Assembly: GCA_942159475.1 (NCBI GenBank)
Contig: OW804096.1
Coordinates: forward strand, 129,322,941 to 129,386,940
Source: Sthenelais limicola
Taxonomy: Eukaryota > Annelida > Polychaeta > Phyllodocida > Sigalionidae
DNA length: 64,000 nucleotides
Direction of reading: 5' to 3'
In this document: positions 37,308 through 52,300 of the stretch, in pieces
How the letters are laid out: the number at the start of each line of letters is the position of its first letter
Numbering within the stretch: the first letter of the stretch is position 1
Translations under genes and position numbers: made by a program
The notes under the pieces: generated by a model
Told to the model about the DNA's origin: nothing
Database searches by the model: none
What the model saw: the letters and a program-made list of their open reading frames with translations, nothing else

Positions 37308-40300
37308 ATGGAAATGGTAAGATTTTATAAGATACAAGTTTGGACCCTTGACTCAGCTGCTCCGCCCATTGAGGTACGTAACCTTTTTTTATCATCAACA
37401 CTACACCACTATTGTAGTTAATCAATAAGTTGAATATTTAGCTCTATAGGGTGGTAATGGCATACGTGTAGTCACAAATTAATCACATTAACTGCTCTAT
37501 ATTGAGCAAGTCAAACGTAAGGTTGAATTAACTGCATGCATAGCATATGTATATGTATTCTGTGTTTGTGTGCATGTTTGCGCCTGCCCTCATCGTCATA
37601 GATCTATATTATGTTCTGGCGTAATGTGCTGACTGCTCAATTGGCTTATAAATAGAACTAGGCCTATAGCAGTTGATTAAATCACTCGAATACAGTTTAA
37701 CAGATACATGTAAGTTCATGTATCGCCCGATGTATCGATGACATTTGGTGAGCTTGAATTAAAATGAAGAAGTGGTCTGCCTAAACTGTTAGACTAATAA
37801 TGCGCCCCGATTAAGTTTCTGTAGGCTACAATACCCATTCTCTGTTCTGAAAGGTCAAGTAAGTTATATATGTTACATATATGATATAATATATTGATGA
37901 TCGAGGGGAATAATCTGTTCATGTGATGATTGTTGACACTTTTCCTCTTTTGCGGTCGTTGCGGTTTCATTCTACCGTGCGTTCCCAATCCAAATATATA
38001 ATAACAAATGGAGTTGGTCTTGATAGGTTGTGTGCAACATAGGTTCTTTATGATAATTAATATGATTGTATAACTATCAAACCGCACATTAGCCGCAATG
38101 AGGATGCGGTGTGGTGGAGCCCTCCACAATGGAAACACTGCTGCTCCCTTGTGAGTGGCGAATATTCAGCGTGAATTACTGAATATAGTGCCATCCCTAG
38201 AGATACGGAAGAATGCTTCAATCCTCACCTTAGAGAACTGAATTAAGAATAGCTCCCTTCAGATGACTAATACATTGTCATAATGCATTCAACATTCTAT
38301 CCAGTTATACTCTCATTTAATTACATGTATGAATTAACACGTGTATGATTCATATGGGATGGAACGTACATAATATTCATGAGATGAAACTTCAAAGGCA
38401 ATATTGTATTGGTCAATGAATTGTTGGGATTATTTTAATGTCTTGATTTGGGGAGGAACTGGGTTAGGCGATTTTTACCACAAGCTCCACAAGTCATAGG
38501 ACAATGCTAACGGCTGATTCCTAAATGGCCCCCTCCAGTAATCCTGCATGGGTTTGGAAATCATGCAAATAACTACCGTGGATGGTATACATGTAGATCG
38601 TCCGGAGTACCATGAACACAGACCGAATAACGAAATAATATATTATTGTTACGGTTGCCATTTCCATCATTGCAAGGTGTGTGTGTGAAGAGGGGGGGAG
38701 GGGATTCGTTATGTTAACAGGTGAACAGATACACGAAATGAAGCAAATCGTCTCCGACTGAATGTTATAGTCATAGACCCATCTATACTCACGCTGGATA
38801 GAATAGCAGTAAAATGGTTTTCAGAACCGAAAATGTCTCTCTCCTGTTACAAAATATATTCGTTTCCACGACCTTCCTTATAGTTGCTTTACTTGTTCAT
38901 TGAATAAGAAACAGATCAGCTTGATTGCATGTATGCTTTCGTAGGGGCAAACATGCATCATACGTAATGACTATAAAGCTCCATGCAGGGGCCTGTTGCA
39001 AGAGGTATCCACTTAAATGTAGACTGATTATAATGTAATTCAGCAAAATTCGGACCTCGCCCCTCTCGATCCCCGACCGCAACGGGCTACAGACGTTTGG
39101 GCCCAACGACGCTATATATAGGGCCCATAAACCTCGGACGCTAGGGCCCAGACGCTAAATGAAAGGCTATCTCGCGCAACAGACTCCCACAGTTCCTTTT
39201 CCCCCCAGACATCAATTATAAATTGAAATTGTCCCCATTATTCTCTATAGGTTTCTTTGGTTCCTCATATAAATGTTATCAATCATCTTCTAGGTACATA
39301 TTTCAGGAGAGGTCGATGGTTCAAGTGTTTTGGCAAGCACAGTTTTAGATGCCACATGCAAGCAACTAGGTAACGTAAGAACATTGTGTATGATATCTCA
39401 GTAAAATCTAATAATAATACATTACTATAGTGAGATTCTTTTGTCAAACGCAGTGTCTCTCGAGTTACCTCGAAAATATCATAATTTTAATTCAACTTAC
39501 TAAGTAAGTCTCTCAAAATTCTAAAATTTAACAATCATATCATAACTGGTGCCAAGAGTGAGTGGAGCAAATAGGAACACTTTAGAGGATGTTTTGTCGT
39601 TTTTTGTGTATATTAGTCCTATGTATATTCATCTGATTGCCGAGCCGATGGAATCCTATCCCAATTATTTTTATTTCCTACCTCATTATTCACCTGTTGC
39701 CCCCTGGAGTTTATGATGTCAAGTCACGGTCATTTGCCATGTAATTGGGCATGATAATGTAATAGTCTTGTACTGTACCGAATAACGACTAAATCTACCA
39801 AATAGAATAACTTGAATTGTATATAATAATGTAACTAGATGTAGAAGGGACCTCCTAATAGAGCTATGATTAGCATAGAATGTGGTACCCATTTCCAGAT
39901 ATTGTATTAATTATATTGATGTAACTGTAATTGAACTGGAAATAAACAACATGTATACATACAATAGTAACCAATTTAGCCGTAACGGTAGTATTGTTGT
40001 CCGGTAAAATCGCATGCAATACATTCATTAAAGGAATCCACCGCGACAATTGGAAGTATTTCTGTCTTTCGGAGAAACGATGGCGTCCGATACGGCGATG
40101 GAAGTCCGAAGATCACATTCCTTACCCGTGTGCTGGTATGATCATTTAAACATACTGATGTTTATTTAGTTGTAGGAAAATGTCTGGTATTTGGTAATAT
40201 GAAGGAAAACTCGCACAATTCAAATATTTCTGTAGCGCGATGAATAGGCATATATATGATATATATATGACACATTCTTTTTTTTATATTATTTTCATTG

Positions 40301-43300
40301 TTGTTCTACCAGGGAGGTAAACTATACAGAGGGAGTGGAAGCGGGATCATGTGTGTCCACCAAATTGTTGGGAGTACTGCTGTTGTGCCCCAGAGTCGTC
40401 ATCTGTACGATATAATATATACAGACATTTCCTCTTTTTGCACATATTACTCATACCCAAAATAGATTACTAAGACACCTTTTCCTATTACTGAGCAGAT
40501 ATTCCTATTCCTGGAACCAATAGTTTCATGGCACCAACTATTTCTTCATTACTCAGATCTTTTTACAAGGAGTCTTTTTACTATTACCACTGATCTGTGT
40601 CATCTGCTGTTATGACACATCACAGTTGCTTTTTTTCCAAAATGACAGTTAGAACTGCTTCCTTTTCGCTTCTTTTGGACTTGTGCAACTTGATTATTTT
40701 TGAAATCTAAAAATATCAATGTATATACAAATAAATGCAATTCATCCACCCACAACCACTATTTCTTGTGCATTACCTACAAAACAATAATCAAACTAAT
40801 TGTTCTTTAACAGAAATGAAATCTATCATATAATAACCAACTTTACTTTGGTCGGATTTCTGGTCTGTGAGAACAGCCTAAAAGGGACTCAGTGCTAGCT
40901 ACTAGCTCAGTGCCGCTACTCAGCCACCACATAGTAGTATATGAAAATGAGCAACTGACTCTGGCGTAAGAAAAATGGCTATGTGGATATCTCTGTGAGA
41001 AAGAAAAAAAAGTATCTCTACGGATATTAAGATATCCATAAGTCATGTTGATTATGTGCTGGAATATCTTAGAAAAGGAAAATGATATTTGAAAAAGAAA
41101 AATGTTGGATATATATGTTGGATATTTACTATAACACATTTATATTCTGACAGTTTGGGGACAAAACAACTGCCACTACTACTACTAGCGCCAACTGTTT
41201 ATAAGTGTGTTAGTGTTGTTGCTGTTGAAAGGACAATCAAACCTGTTGTGTGGGCTAGGTGGTACAAGGGCCTACAAAAGTACTGCAGCATCACCTGGCA
41301 TACAGCGGTCAGACCATATATTCTGTATATACCTCCCTGGTTCTACTATAATGAAAATCAGGAAACATAATTACATAGTCATCCCTAATATTAGACATTA
41401 AAAACCTATTTTTTGCTAAAATACAAAACAATTAATCACTAGTTTCCATGAAAACAGGCCATTTTGACAATGTTCGCCACCTTTCCGTCAATTCTTTTCT
41501 TCAGATTCGGAAAATTCATGAAATTCTACACAAAATACCTCAAATTGAGCTTGTTATACGGTGGGGAGGGGTTCCCCCCAAATTCAGCCTCTGGCCGCTA
41601 CCCTATAAATACAACAATATTTTCAGGTGTGTGTCTCACAATTCATGTTTACATGCTATGCCTTTTTAATTAAATACTGGTTACTTTATAGAGCTATGTC
41701 TTCAGAAATGGGTATTTCAACCAGAATTGGAGCGACATCTTCTGGAGGATGAAGCAAGTTTGAGGTTACTCTACCTTGAAGCCAGTGTAGGCATTGAGTC
41801 AGGTACTTGATTATTATAGCTCATTTAGTCATACATCGGGTAGAATTATATCTTTTAGATACAATCCATATTCTCGGCCCGAATTTTGCCATGTATTTTC
41901 ACGTAAAATGTTTCTGTGCGTTTAAATGTCCTGCTAATAACCATTCGATACGATAAACACTCGTTTATATGATTGATAGTCGCAGTAGGTATTTGCTAAA
42001 CATTAAATAAATCGTTCATAAGATTATCGTTCTACTATATCTCTACACACAAACAATTCGTCGTGTTTACACAATCAGTGCACTAACAATTACATCAATG
42101 ATATTTATAGTGTCTAAAATCTGTATTCTGATATTCATAAAAACCCACATCAGAAAAGAACGATACCCTCTGCAAAGCAGCTCTTCCGGGATTTTTCATT
42201 TGGCATCAAAGCCAATGATTCATAGATTATTTTGAGGAATTAGTTTTGTGCAATATCAATTCATTATACATAGTTTCCATCACCAACAAAACCTCAATGT
42301 TTTAAAATCTAATCCAGAATGCTAACATATCTCAGGCTTTACCGCGTTGTCCACATTCGTGAAATATTTGGCTTCGCTATCCAATTTAGCTATACAAAAG
42401 AAACGACTGGACCTAGTGTGGGTAATATCCCCGCTTAGATAATCACTTCGGTGATATTGCAGATACAAGACCCTCCTTCTGAGCATACAATATTAATGGG
42501 GTTTGTTCAAAATGGGTGTACTCATATCAAACTTTCATGGAAATGAGACCACATGGAGGGTCTTTTCCCACATTAGTATGTATAGCGAAATTGAATTGTA
42601 ATTTCAAGGCAGACAAAACCAAGATGCCTCCGTAGGTAATATGTCTCCCGACAAGAAATTCATACGTAGGCCTATCGTTGAAGGAACGCAATAACAGCAA
42701 CAAATGAATCAAAAGGGAATAACACGAACTAAGTACTTACCCAACTTGCAAGAGGGATGATATAATGGCGGATGGGACGGGAATATGGGCAGTAGGTATT
42801 GGGGTCTATTCTCTCCTAGATCTACGACTATAGAGTTCTGGTATTTTATATGAAAGCGAAGCAGCAGTATGAAAAGGTGACATAGCAGTTGCTCCGTTAC
42901 AAATATATGGGACACATAGATAGCTAGTGGGTGGGAGAGGGCACATTACTTCCTACAATGAGCAAAAATGTATATGGATGGGATTGTCTCGCCGTTAGAA
43001 TGAGAAGCTGTCCCATCTCAGGTTGGTGAGATGCTGTACTGATTTGGTAACGAGCGGGGTGGGACTAACTGTCGTCCGAGTCAAAAGGGTGACAATCTTA
43101 CATTCCATGGCTAATCGGTTGAGGAGTGAGCCGACACTCTTGTGTAAAGTCCCCTATATATTATGTAGGGATATGGTACACCACAGATTGAAAGGTTATT
43201 AATAGTGTATGACCTTTCTTGGGGAGGATGCCTGACATTTAGTCCATACTGCCATAACAACGGTCCCCGAATGATGAGGATAGGGATACTCCGATTCATT

Positions 43301-46300
43301 TGCGAATACAAAAACGTTGATGTTATGTAATATACCAGACTCATGCCTACAGATTTTCCATGGTGAGCAAAGGAACACTAAGGTTTATATAATCAGCTCA
43401 TTCATGTCTCTTATGATTCAGGCAAACTGCAACCAAGTGTTGAACAAAAACAAAAATTGGAAGGTAAGCCTACGATTGCTATACTATTTATATAGCAAAT
43501 ATTTGTATATCGATAAAAATAATAGTATCCATTAAAGAAGCAGCGTTTGGTTTCATGTCAACATTCACCATGGCAAATATTGAATGGATTTTATCCTTAG
43601 AATATTAGTCAAAATAATTAACGAGCATTTTATAAAAAATCACACACCTGTTAGTAAATTTCTTAAGAGTGGAAGTGCGGGAATGACTCGTCATTTTAAT
43701 TAAGATATGATGAAATAAGCCAAGTCTACCAATCTATTTAATAATGATCAAACGTCTCTTGAATTACTCTTTTCAGAATATGTGGATCCCTCATTCCCTC
43801 TTCTAAACCAGTATGTACTGCTTTGTCATAAGATGTCTGATTATTGGACAGTCCGAGTAGAGGATTGCCGCGCGTGTGCTTGCCGACGTGATCGCAAACA
43901 AGTTGTGAGTATGTTAGTAGTATATGGAAATAGTTGTCAGTCTCAGGCCATTAGTAAAAATCTATATGTCTAGTGAAACCTGGGTCTGGGGGCTTAGTTT
44001 ACGCACAGGACAATAAAAACCCATAGCCAATCCACTTTAGTTACAGGAATTTTACTCTCTGCAAAGACAGGCAATAATATAGTACACTATTTACAATCAA
44101 CAGTTCCCTGTTGCCATGTGGTCATTTAGACATTGACATTGATGTCGCTGGGGAGAGTTGGTATATTTGGCTACTGTCTGTCAGCTGGTGTTTCCTACAG
44201 GCGTTCTCTTGGTGAAAGAGGGCGCCTCCTGACGGAAGTCGCCCTTAGTATATGGGAAGTGTCGTCAATAGGGCGTAGCGGGACACTACACATTTAGTTG
44301 TGGTGATTAGTCTGATTTTGGGGCTAAACATACATACTTGCCCCAAGAAGCATAACTGATTTACTCCTTATAAATCAAAGGCAATTCAAGCTATCCTGAG
44401 TTAAGGGTGGTCTCCACTGGCTGCGGTAAGCTCGACACCATCGCAATGCTTACCACAGAGCCTACCGCAGCCAGTGGAGACCACCCTTTAAGCATATTTA
44501 TTTCATAATAGGTAAATTCCGTGTATAGTTTTAAAATGATTTATTGGCCATTAACAGTTAACATACAATTAGAAAATAGCATAATCCTGTGAACCAATGT
44601 CACATGACATCGATCCATCGATCCATTGGAGATTTGGGTGAGAGGCTATGGAGTACCGCAGGCCCGTGTCAAACTAATGTTTTTCATCAGAAATATGAAC
44701 AACTAGTTATGTTTTTTATTTGAAAAAATATATAATATGTTCAAATACAATTAATTCATCATAATCCCATGAATTAACGAGGAACCCTGTATATCAATGA
44801 TACATTAGGTATCTTTCTGCCTTGAAAGATATATGATTATTCAGGTTGATCTACGAGATCGCGATCCTCAGCTGGTATAAGTATGTCCGATAAGTAGTTG
44901 ACGCGGGCAAAACGGGCTTCTTCTTCTGAAGAGCGAACAGTGGGAGATGTTTTGCTTTTATTTATGACAATGTCCTGTCAACCCTTCCCCCGGCGAGCCA
45001 CCCTTTGCAATCAACCATGGCGGAACAGAGTCGGTATAACCAGCTCTTCCTTCCGTCTAGGCGAAACACAGCTGCTGCACAGGAACAAGAGACAGCGCTA
45101 TACAATGTATACAGCTGTATATTTCGCCGTGGTCGATCGCAAATGGCGCATCAGGGGGCAACAGTTTGATGTCAAAAGTCCCCCACTTTTCTCTCTTCTT
45201 AAAGGTGCGGTTTTCCCCATGTCAACTACTTTTCTGACAGACTATAGCTAGCTCAGCCACCAGTGTGATATTGTAGGCGACTAAATCCAGCGAGTTAGTG
45301 AACTGATTTATCATATAATATATATGTCTCTAATAATCTAAAAAGGAAGATTTTAAAGTGACATAGTTTAATGTTGACGGTAGACCTGCATGGTAAATAA
45401 TGAGCGCATCGGTTGCACTAATGTACTTCCCATTGCTTATAATTAAATCACATTATGTGCGATAACCCCACGTAATATCAAATGCATATAAAATATATCT
45501 ATCCCAAATGAAATAAAATGAATTTTGTAGTGCGTGGATATATGTGAGCAGGGTGAATTAATCCCAATTGGATAGAGATTTGAAAAATCTTGACCTACAT
45601 TTTAAATAAGCTGTCAAACAAGCGGAAAAGGAAACGTGATATTCCTTTATAATTCTATAGCCAGGACGTTTCCCTTAAAATTGTCATCCCTGGAAACGTG
45701 ATCACTGATCACGCACTACTTCGACTTTGGTAAATGTTGTTTAAACATCCATTTCTATATTGCCATCAGCTAACACATCTACAATTCATCTCACTAAAAC
45801 ACCATCTCAGCTCATATGATTCGATTCCATTTAGAACCTACAGTAGCCCTAAATGGGTGACATTGAAGAAGAAAATCACACTACAGAAGGAGGGTGAACG
45901 ATGAAAACTGATCATTTAACGCGTCTATAGATATTGTTTAATTGTACAAGTGTTAATTGCTACTAATGGTTTAATGGGAAATAGTTTACTGCAACAGATT
46001 CAGCCCATCAAAAACAAACCCAGGACCCACTTCGATGTAAAATTGACCAAAGGGTCTTTTTCGATAATTGATAATCGAGTACCCCCATCCCAACCACATC
46101 GTAAGGCCGCTCTCTCTGTCATCTTCTCTTTCTCGTATATCTCTTCTCTGCCCTCCCTCTCTATAGATGTCCGCTATTCTCCTCGCGATCTCTCTGTTCT
46201 CTCCTCCCTCTAGCTCTCCCTCTCTCGCCTGTTTCTCCTGTCCATACCTTTCTTCCCTTATATACTACCCACCCCTCGCCCCGTCTCCCTCTGCCTTCTC

Positions 46301-49300
46301 GATCTTCGATCCTCACTCCCTCCTCTCTCTTCTGCTCCCTCTCCTTCCACTCCTCTCCCCCTCCCCCTCTCTCCCCCACTCCCCCTCTCTCCCCCGCTCC
46401 CCCATCTCTCTCTTCTATCTCTCCCCCTCTCCTTCTCCAGGTCCAAATGCATGGTAGAAATATATGACAAGCAAACGTGTAGGGGGTGATAAAAACTGGG
46501 AAAGCTTCACAGTAAGTTGAAGTAATCCTTATTTGTGATATATAGAAAGTGATCGGATAATAAACCAAATGTATTGTTTCTAGGCAGTGATCGGTGTATT
46601 GCATTTTTTGCAGAATTAAGGGATCGACCATTTACATTTAGGATTTACTGAGAACTTTCGCTGACAATTGTTCTACATTTCACTTCCTACCTTGTCCTCA
46701 ACCAAGTGCCATTAGAGTTTTCTAAAATAACTTTGGAGAAATGCTCAGTAATTACACGTATACATATAATTTGTCCAATATTATTATTTTAATTTGCACA
46801 AATTGGAAAGATATGACATCAATCTACCATTCTATTCGGTATCGAGGAGCATTATATTTCACTTAGATCTACAAGTTTTCAGTGGCGTAACCGATAGGCC
46901 TATATGGGAATGAAAAGGGGTTACATCCTTCATATTGAACGTGTTTTATTTCAGATATCGTGTGACAAAATAATGGATCTCCATATAAGAAGAGAAGGGC
47001 TCGAATTGCGCGAAGGTAATATAGTTGCAAATTCAATTTTAAATCATACTAGGCCTTCCCTCTAGATAAAATAGCGTTTTCAAATGCACATACTTTAAAT
47101 CTTTCTATGAACCTCATGGATACTGTGAAAGCCTACACTTATTTTTAATGTAAAATGAAAATACAGTATCATGCGACGCGATAATATGATTATACAAAAG
47201 CAATCCTTGCAAGAATGTATTTTTGTTCGAACCGCATGGGGAGGAGCTATCAAATACAAAACTCCGACCTAAACCCAAATTTAATTGAATCCGGTGAAAT
47301 CAAAGTATACCAGAAATGTATGAACTATAATATTCAAGGCGTAATTCGCATATTTTGTGTCGAGTTAGTGTCCGGTACAATTCAGAATAAATAAAATTGC
47401 CTGACGGCGATCCCTACGTTCCATGTACTACACGTTGGTGTAAAGATTGCAACAATTGGGTGTAGCAAACAAACAAAATCCCATTTTCCAAGTGTATAAA
47501 TGGAATTTCAGATCATCGGAGCGGAATTTTGTTTTTATGATACTTTTCCCGATATTCATGGCAAAAAAATAGTTAAAATGAGCGCCAATGCCGTAGACTG
47601 GTATTACCCGCTAAAAGGGTATTTTCCATGTCGGTTCTGGACCCTATTCATTTAATTAATATAAGATGGGTATACACACCCAAGGCCTATACAATTAACC
47701 TAAACAAACTGTTGGACGCAGTCTATTGTCAAAGACTTTAGATACAAATGATTCGAGATGAATCAATCATACAGCAGTGACATAATATATATGGTATAGG
47801 CTACATCAATGTTATTACCGGAGCGTAGATAATTGGTAATGTCCAAGCAGTGACAAGGACAATCGGAAATCAACCTGCCCTTGGTTTTCCGACCTCTTAT
47901 ATCAACTTCATTTGTTAAGTGTCTTCCCTTTATTGTTCAGTAATTAACAGCATTTGGTTTCACAAGGAGCTACATGTCCGACATCCTTTAGAATATTGTA
48001 AAACTTTGTTTTAATTGTGATACTCTCCGTTTAATTAACACTACTTTACATTTATACCTATAGTATTAGTATTGCCTATGGCATATTAGGATTTCTAAAT
48101 ATTCTATTGAAGATATTAGAATAGGGGCATACCTAATTTTTATCGTATCGACTAACTGTGTACTTTACTAGGGCTATCTTCATAATTGAACTTGAGTATT
48201 TGCACTTCATTTGTTTTAACTATATGGGAGTATCTTGGAGAATATTCACCAGCCTATTGATTCCCAAACATATGTGGCAAATAGGAGTTTAATACATGTA
48301 TGTTTATGATGTTTTGGGGAATAACGTGCTGTTACTCCGCCAGTGTTAAGTACTGATTATGAGAAGTAGAGAGGAACACTGAAAGACGCACGAGTGATCT
48401 CTTTTAGATCAGGGAATCGACTGAATTTATTAAGGGAGAAAGTGTACATCCCTGTAGAGTGATATGTATATTGGGCGTTGTCCATGATGTTAGGGCTATT
48501 ATGCAACCTAGAGGCACATCTTGACTAGTAGACTTGCATAGAACAATGCTATGGTATTCACATAATTAGCGATTATGGCAATATGATAATAATAAAAAAC
48601 GGGTGCTAATTAATAACTAATATAAACATTATCAGGTTGATCAATGTAAGGTAATGTCATATAACACTACGACTCTTTCGAGTTCAGCTCTTCATTGGTA
48701 AAAGAGGTATTAACTAAAAAATGTGTGGTTTCAGGGCTAGCAAGTGCTTGCACCCCAGGTGCTCCTGCTCCTGGCGGGCAGAGGCTGAGTTAAACATGTT
48801 CAGACTGGAAACGCTATTTCCGCTCATGCACGCGTCCTCCGCCACAGCACGTCCGCCCAGGTAGCGTGGCCTCACGCTTAATTGGCCTTCAAGTGCCAAT
48901 TGTTCTGATATGTCGACTGCTTTCCCCGCTGTTTTCTCTCACTGGGTATTCCACAGAAACAATGTCGGTACATTAATCAATGCTCATCCGTTGGCCCATT
49001 TGAGCTCATTTTGCCTTTTGAAATGTTATGAAAAATATGTGTAAGCACAGTTGGACTCCCAAGATTCTTCATTGTCATTTCAGTTTCCACCCGAGTTATG
49101 TATGCTGCCCTATTCCGCCAGGTGTTACTATTCCGTCCTAACTCCCCCTCTCTTCCCACACTATAAGAGCAGACATATTAGCATTATATTCATATTCATT
49201 GTCTCTCGCGATGTTTCATACTATTTGGCTTTCTCTCTACCTTTTTGTCTCAGAATCCCCCTTCGTTCTTTCTCCCATTCTCTGTCACTACTTTTTCTGT

Positions 49301-52300
49301 TTCTTCACCTGCCCCTCACTCTGTGTTTTACACGCTTTCTTAAAATGAGAGCCATGCCTTATGTTCCGGCAAGTTCCAAATGGTGGCAAATAAAAGTACT
49401 TATATAGAAAGATAGCTCATGTAGGCATCCTTATCACAGTCATAATTTAAGGCCCTTAATTGTTCACTAAGCTGATCTTATGCGGTTTTGTGCCACAGAA
49501 GACCCTTTTCCACTTAATTGTGACATCTGAGAGTGTATTAAGCATTTATATTGTACTGCACGCCGATACCCATTACTGATAAATTGTAAGAGATTGGAAA
49601 CTGATTTATATAGCAGTGGGCCGCTTCCAGTCATTGACGGAAGCGGTATTGTTCACTGCTACACCACTGTAAAACCAGCGAAGACTGGCAAACCTCCCAC
49701 TCAGCCGGAGAATTGTCTTCAAAGAATGGCAATAAAACCGTTTAGATACAAAAAAATACAAAACATTCTGTGGGAATCGCATGAGAATCGGCTTAGTGGA
49801 CGATGGCTGTAGATAGGTAGGCTATTTACTAACGATGCTTTCTTTGTCTCCACATTATATAGGGCCTGTAAGTGTTTTTAAAATCTTGTTCTGTTCCACT
49901 TCCGGGACATGAAGTGAATTCCGCTCGTAGACTCCCCCCCCCCATTTAGTATGTTTATACAGCAATCATCAGACAATACAAAGATATTAAAAAAAGGCAT
50001 GTACATTTTACATTGTCAGTTTTAATACAGTTAATTGAAGACATTGAGATATGGGCTCATGGTAGTAGCCTATATTCGGTAAGAAATATTCATGGTCTTC
50101 CACCCACTGCTGTGTCTATCTATCACTAGGGGGAAAAAGGCTACCTTTGTAATACTTCTACTTGCACTGATTGATATGGGGTGGGGTACAGTGTTGGTGT
50201 ATCCTAACAGGGCAGACATTGCCATGTAAGTAGGCACCGAGTGAATGGGGGATTGGAAGCAAGTGATGGTTATTGCTTGGGTGGATGAGATGATGACGTG
50301 ATACGGTAGGTTTGTTTTGGTGAGTCGGCTTAAAGTTGTTGTCTGGTCATTGTGTAAGGGTTGGTTTTTACTGAGTATATTGGTGGGCTTTGAGCTTTGC
50401 GAAATAAATATCCTCTCTCTCTGGAATAGTTAGACCCTACATGGCTATTCAGTGGTCAGAAGTTAGAACAAATCTTGGAGAAATCTAAAAAACTGCACCC
50501 CTATGCTGTTTCAATCCCGGATTTCAATGCGTGCGACGGAACTTTCTGTCCCGGAAGTAGCAGCAACTGCGTGACGAAGCGACTGACAGGGAGGAAATTA
50601 TTATACTGATCCCGATGTGAGAAGTGAAATAGTTGCGCTTTTAACATGCTTTTGCCTGTAAGGAAGAGCTATAACACCTGCACTCCAAATTACCGTAATA
50701 GTAATAGGGGTAGGCTATATCATTGTTTAATGGACGTTTTCTTCTTTACAGGAGAGGCAAGGGGCTATGTATGTTGGAACAAGATAAGCTCGTGGACAAC
50801 GTGTAAGGAAAACGAGGTTGAATTTCACATAGACAGTCATGGAAATGAGTCCTGTCTATGCCTAAGGAGCGACCGTGTGAACTTCATTCTCTCTGCTTTG
50901 TCAGAAATATTAAAGACAATACAGGTCAGTTTCATTATTAGGCTAATCCAAACGTAGGCCAATATGCTTCGTTGGGAATTCTTGGCCAATGAAACTTCGA
51001 CCCATTCCATTTCATTAGGATTATCGATTAATGGTAAAATAATGAAAGATGAATTCCTTTGGTCAACTAATGAACTATATATTAAATGCTTTACTTACTT
51101 ATTTTTTTTACCTATTAATCAAAATAGCCATCGCTTCCCTGATTTTGGCCACTTCTAGTATAAAATGTTACAACAATTAAGGGGCATAGGGAGGGTTCCC
51201 ACGTGGAGAAAGTCGAATCCTTCAACTCAGGGTCACTTTATTTGGCCCTGAGTGGTGAAAGATCTGTGCACAAACAAAACGATGTTATGCGATATATCAG
51301 CACTTGGTGAGCAAATAAGGGAACGCGTAAACATGATTCTCTTACAATATTCTGCTTCAATACTACCAAGTACTCCGCCCCATATTGTTGTATCATTGAA
51401 CATGTCATGCTTCGTACACATTTAGGATCAAAGTATAGCAAACTCAAAATCCCATTGGTCGAAATCTATAGCCAAAGTTTACCTGTCTCGTTGCGGTGTT
51501 GCTGCTGTTTCATTTTGGACCTTTAAGGTCGTGCTCACCGTGTGTTTGATGTTGTTGCATCTACCGTTATTATGCACGAGGTTATGGCTCAACCATATGG
51601 TAAAGTCATTATGCTGTTAACGACTTAATCATTGCTTACAATTGGTGGAAGGCGCTCCAACTCCCATCCACTCACACTAACTCTGACCAACTCACACATC
51701 TCAATGGTGCCACAGCTGTACGTGGTCACAAATAAAACTTTTTTTGAATATATTAACCCCTTCCACCCACTCCAACAGAACACATTTTCTTCATTTAGCT
51801 TATCTCTTCTTCTTATCATTATATAAATCACTAATCTGAATTCATTATATATAATAATTATTATTGCAATCCTTATTTCTTCATTCGATAAGTTTATATT
51901 CCATTCCCCTTTAACAGTATTAGTTTTCAGCCATGCCCCAAGTTATCTGTTGTGGTTTTAGTAATAATCTAAAAAGTAATTTTCACTAGCATAAAACTCA
52001 TTTCTACAATGCAGCTCCGCAGCGTGTGATGGAATTGTATTATTTAATATAGGCCACAATGCTCGAAATGAACTGACCAATTTATCCCAATTATTGTTAC
52101 CCTATCACAGCCCATTGGTACAAATACTATTTCATAGGCTAATCCTACACGCATCTTTGGATCATATTATGCCGATGAAATTTGTACTAATTATAACATA
52201 AACATAACCAATAATTTAGTTCACATACCACCTCTTTCTGTAAATCATGGCTGCAAAAAGTAATAAAATCCTACTTTGATTATACCTTATACAAGTTCAT

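Larger units (their letters stand above)
43905..46954 (+). other. Intron 6 of the FERM gene
   Basis: This 3-kb intron carries a perfect 26-bp-stem hairpin (44403-44488), a small GC-richer open frame (45017-45169) and a 330-bp pyrimidine-rich tract (46106-46440). Confidence 0.75.
47016..50751 (+). other. Intron 7 of the FERM gene
   Basis: This 3.7-kb intron holds a GC-rich exon-like segment (48735-48860), a CT-rich patch near 49230-49330 and a hairpin (49612-49660). The rest shows nothing I can name. Confidence 0.7.

Noticed and set aside
44898..45251. 117-codon open frame in FERM intron 6
   Set aside because: No domain or splice support; the overlapping smaller frame at 45017 has the better start context but is itself weak.
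46161..46631. Arg/Glu/Gly-rich 156-codon minus-strand frame and opposing Ser/Pro-rich frame
   Set aside because: Produced by the polypyrimidine tract; low-complexity translation only.
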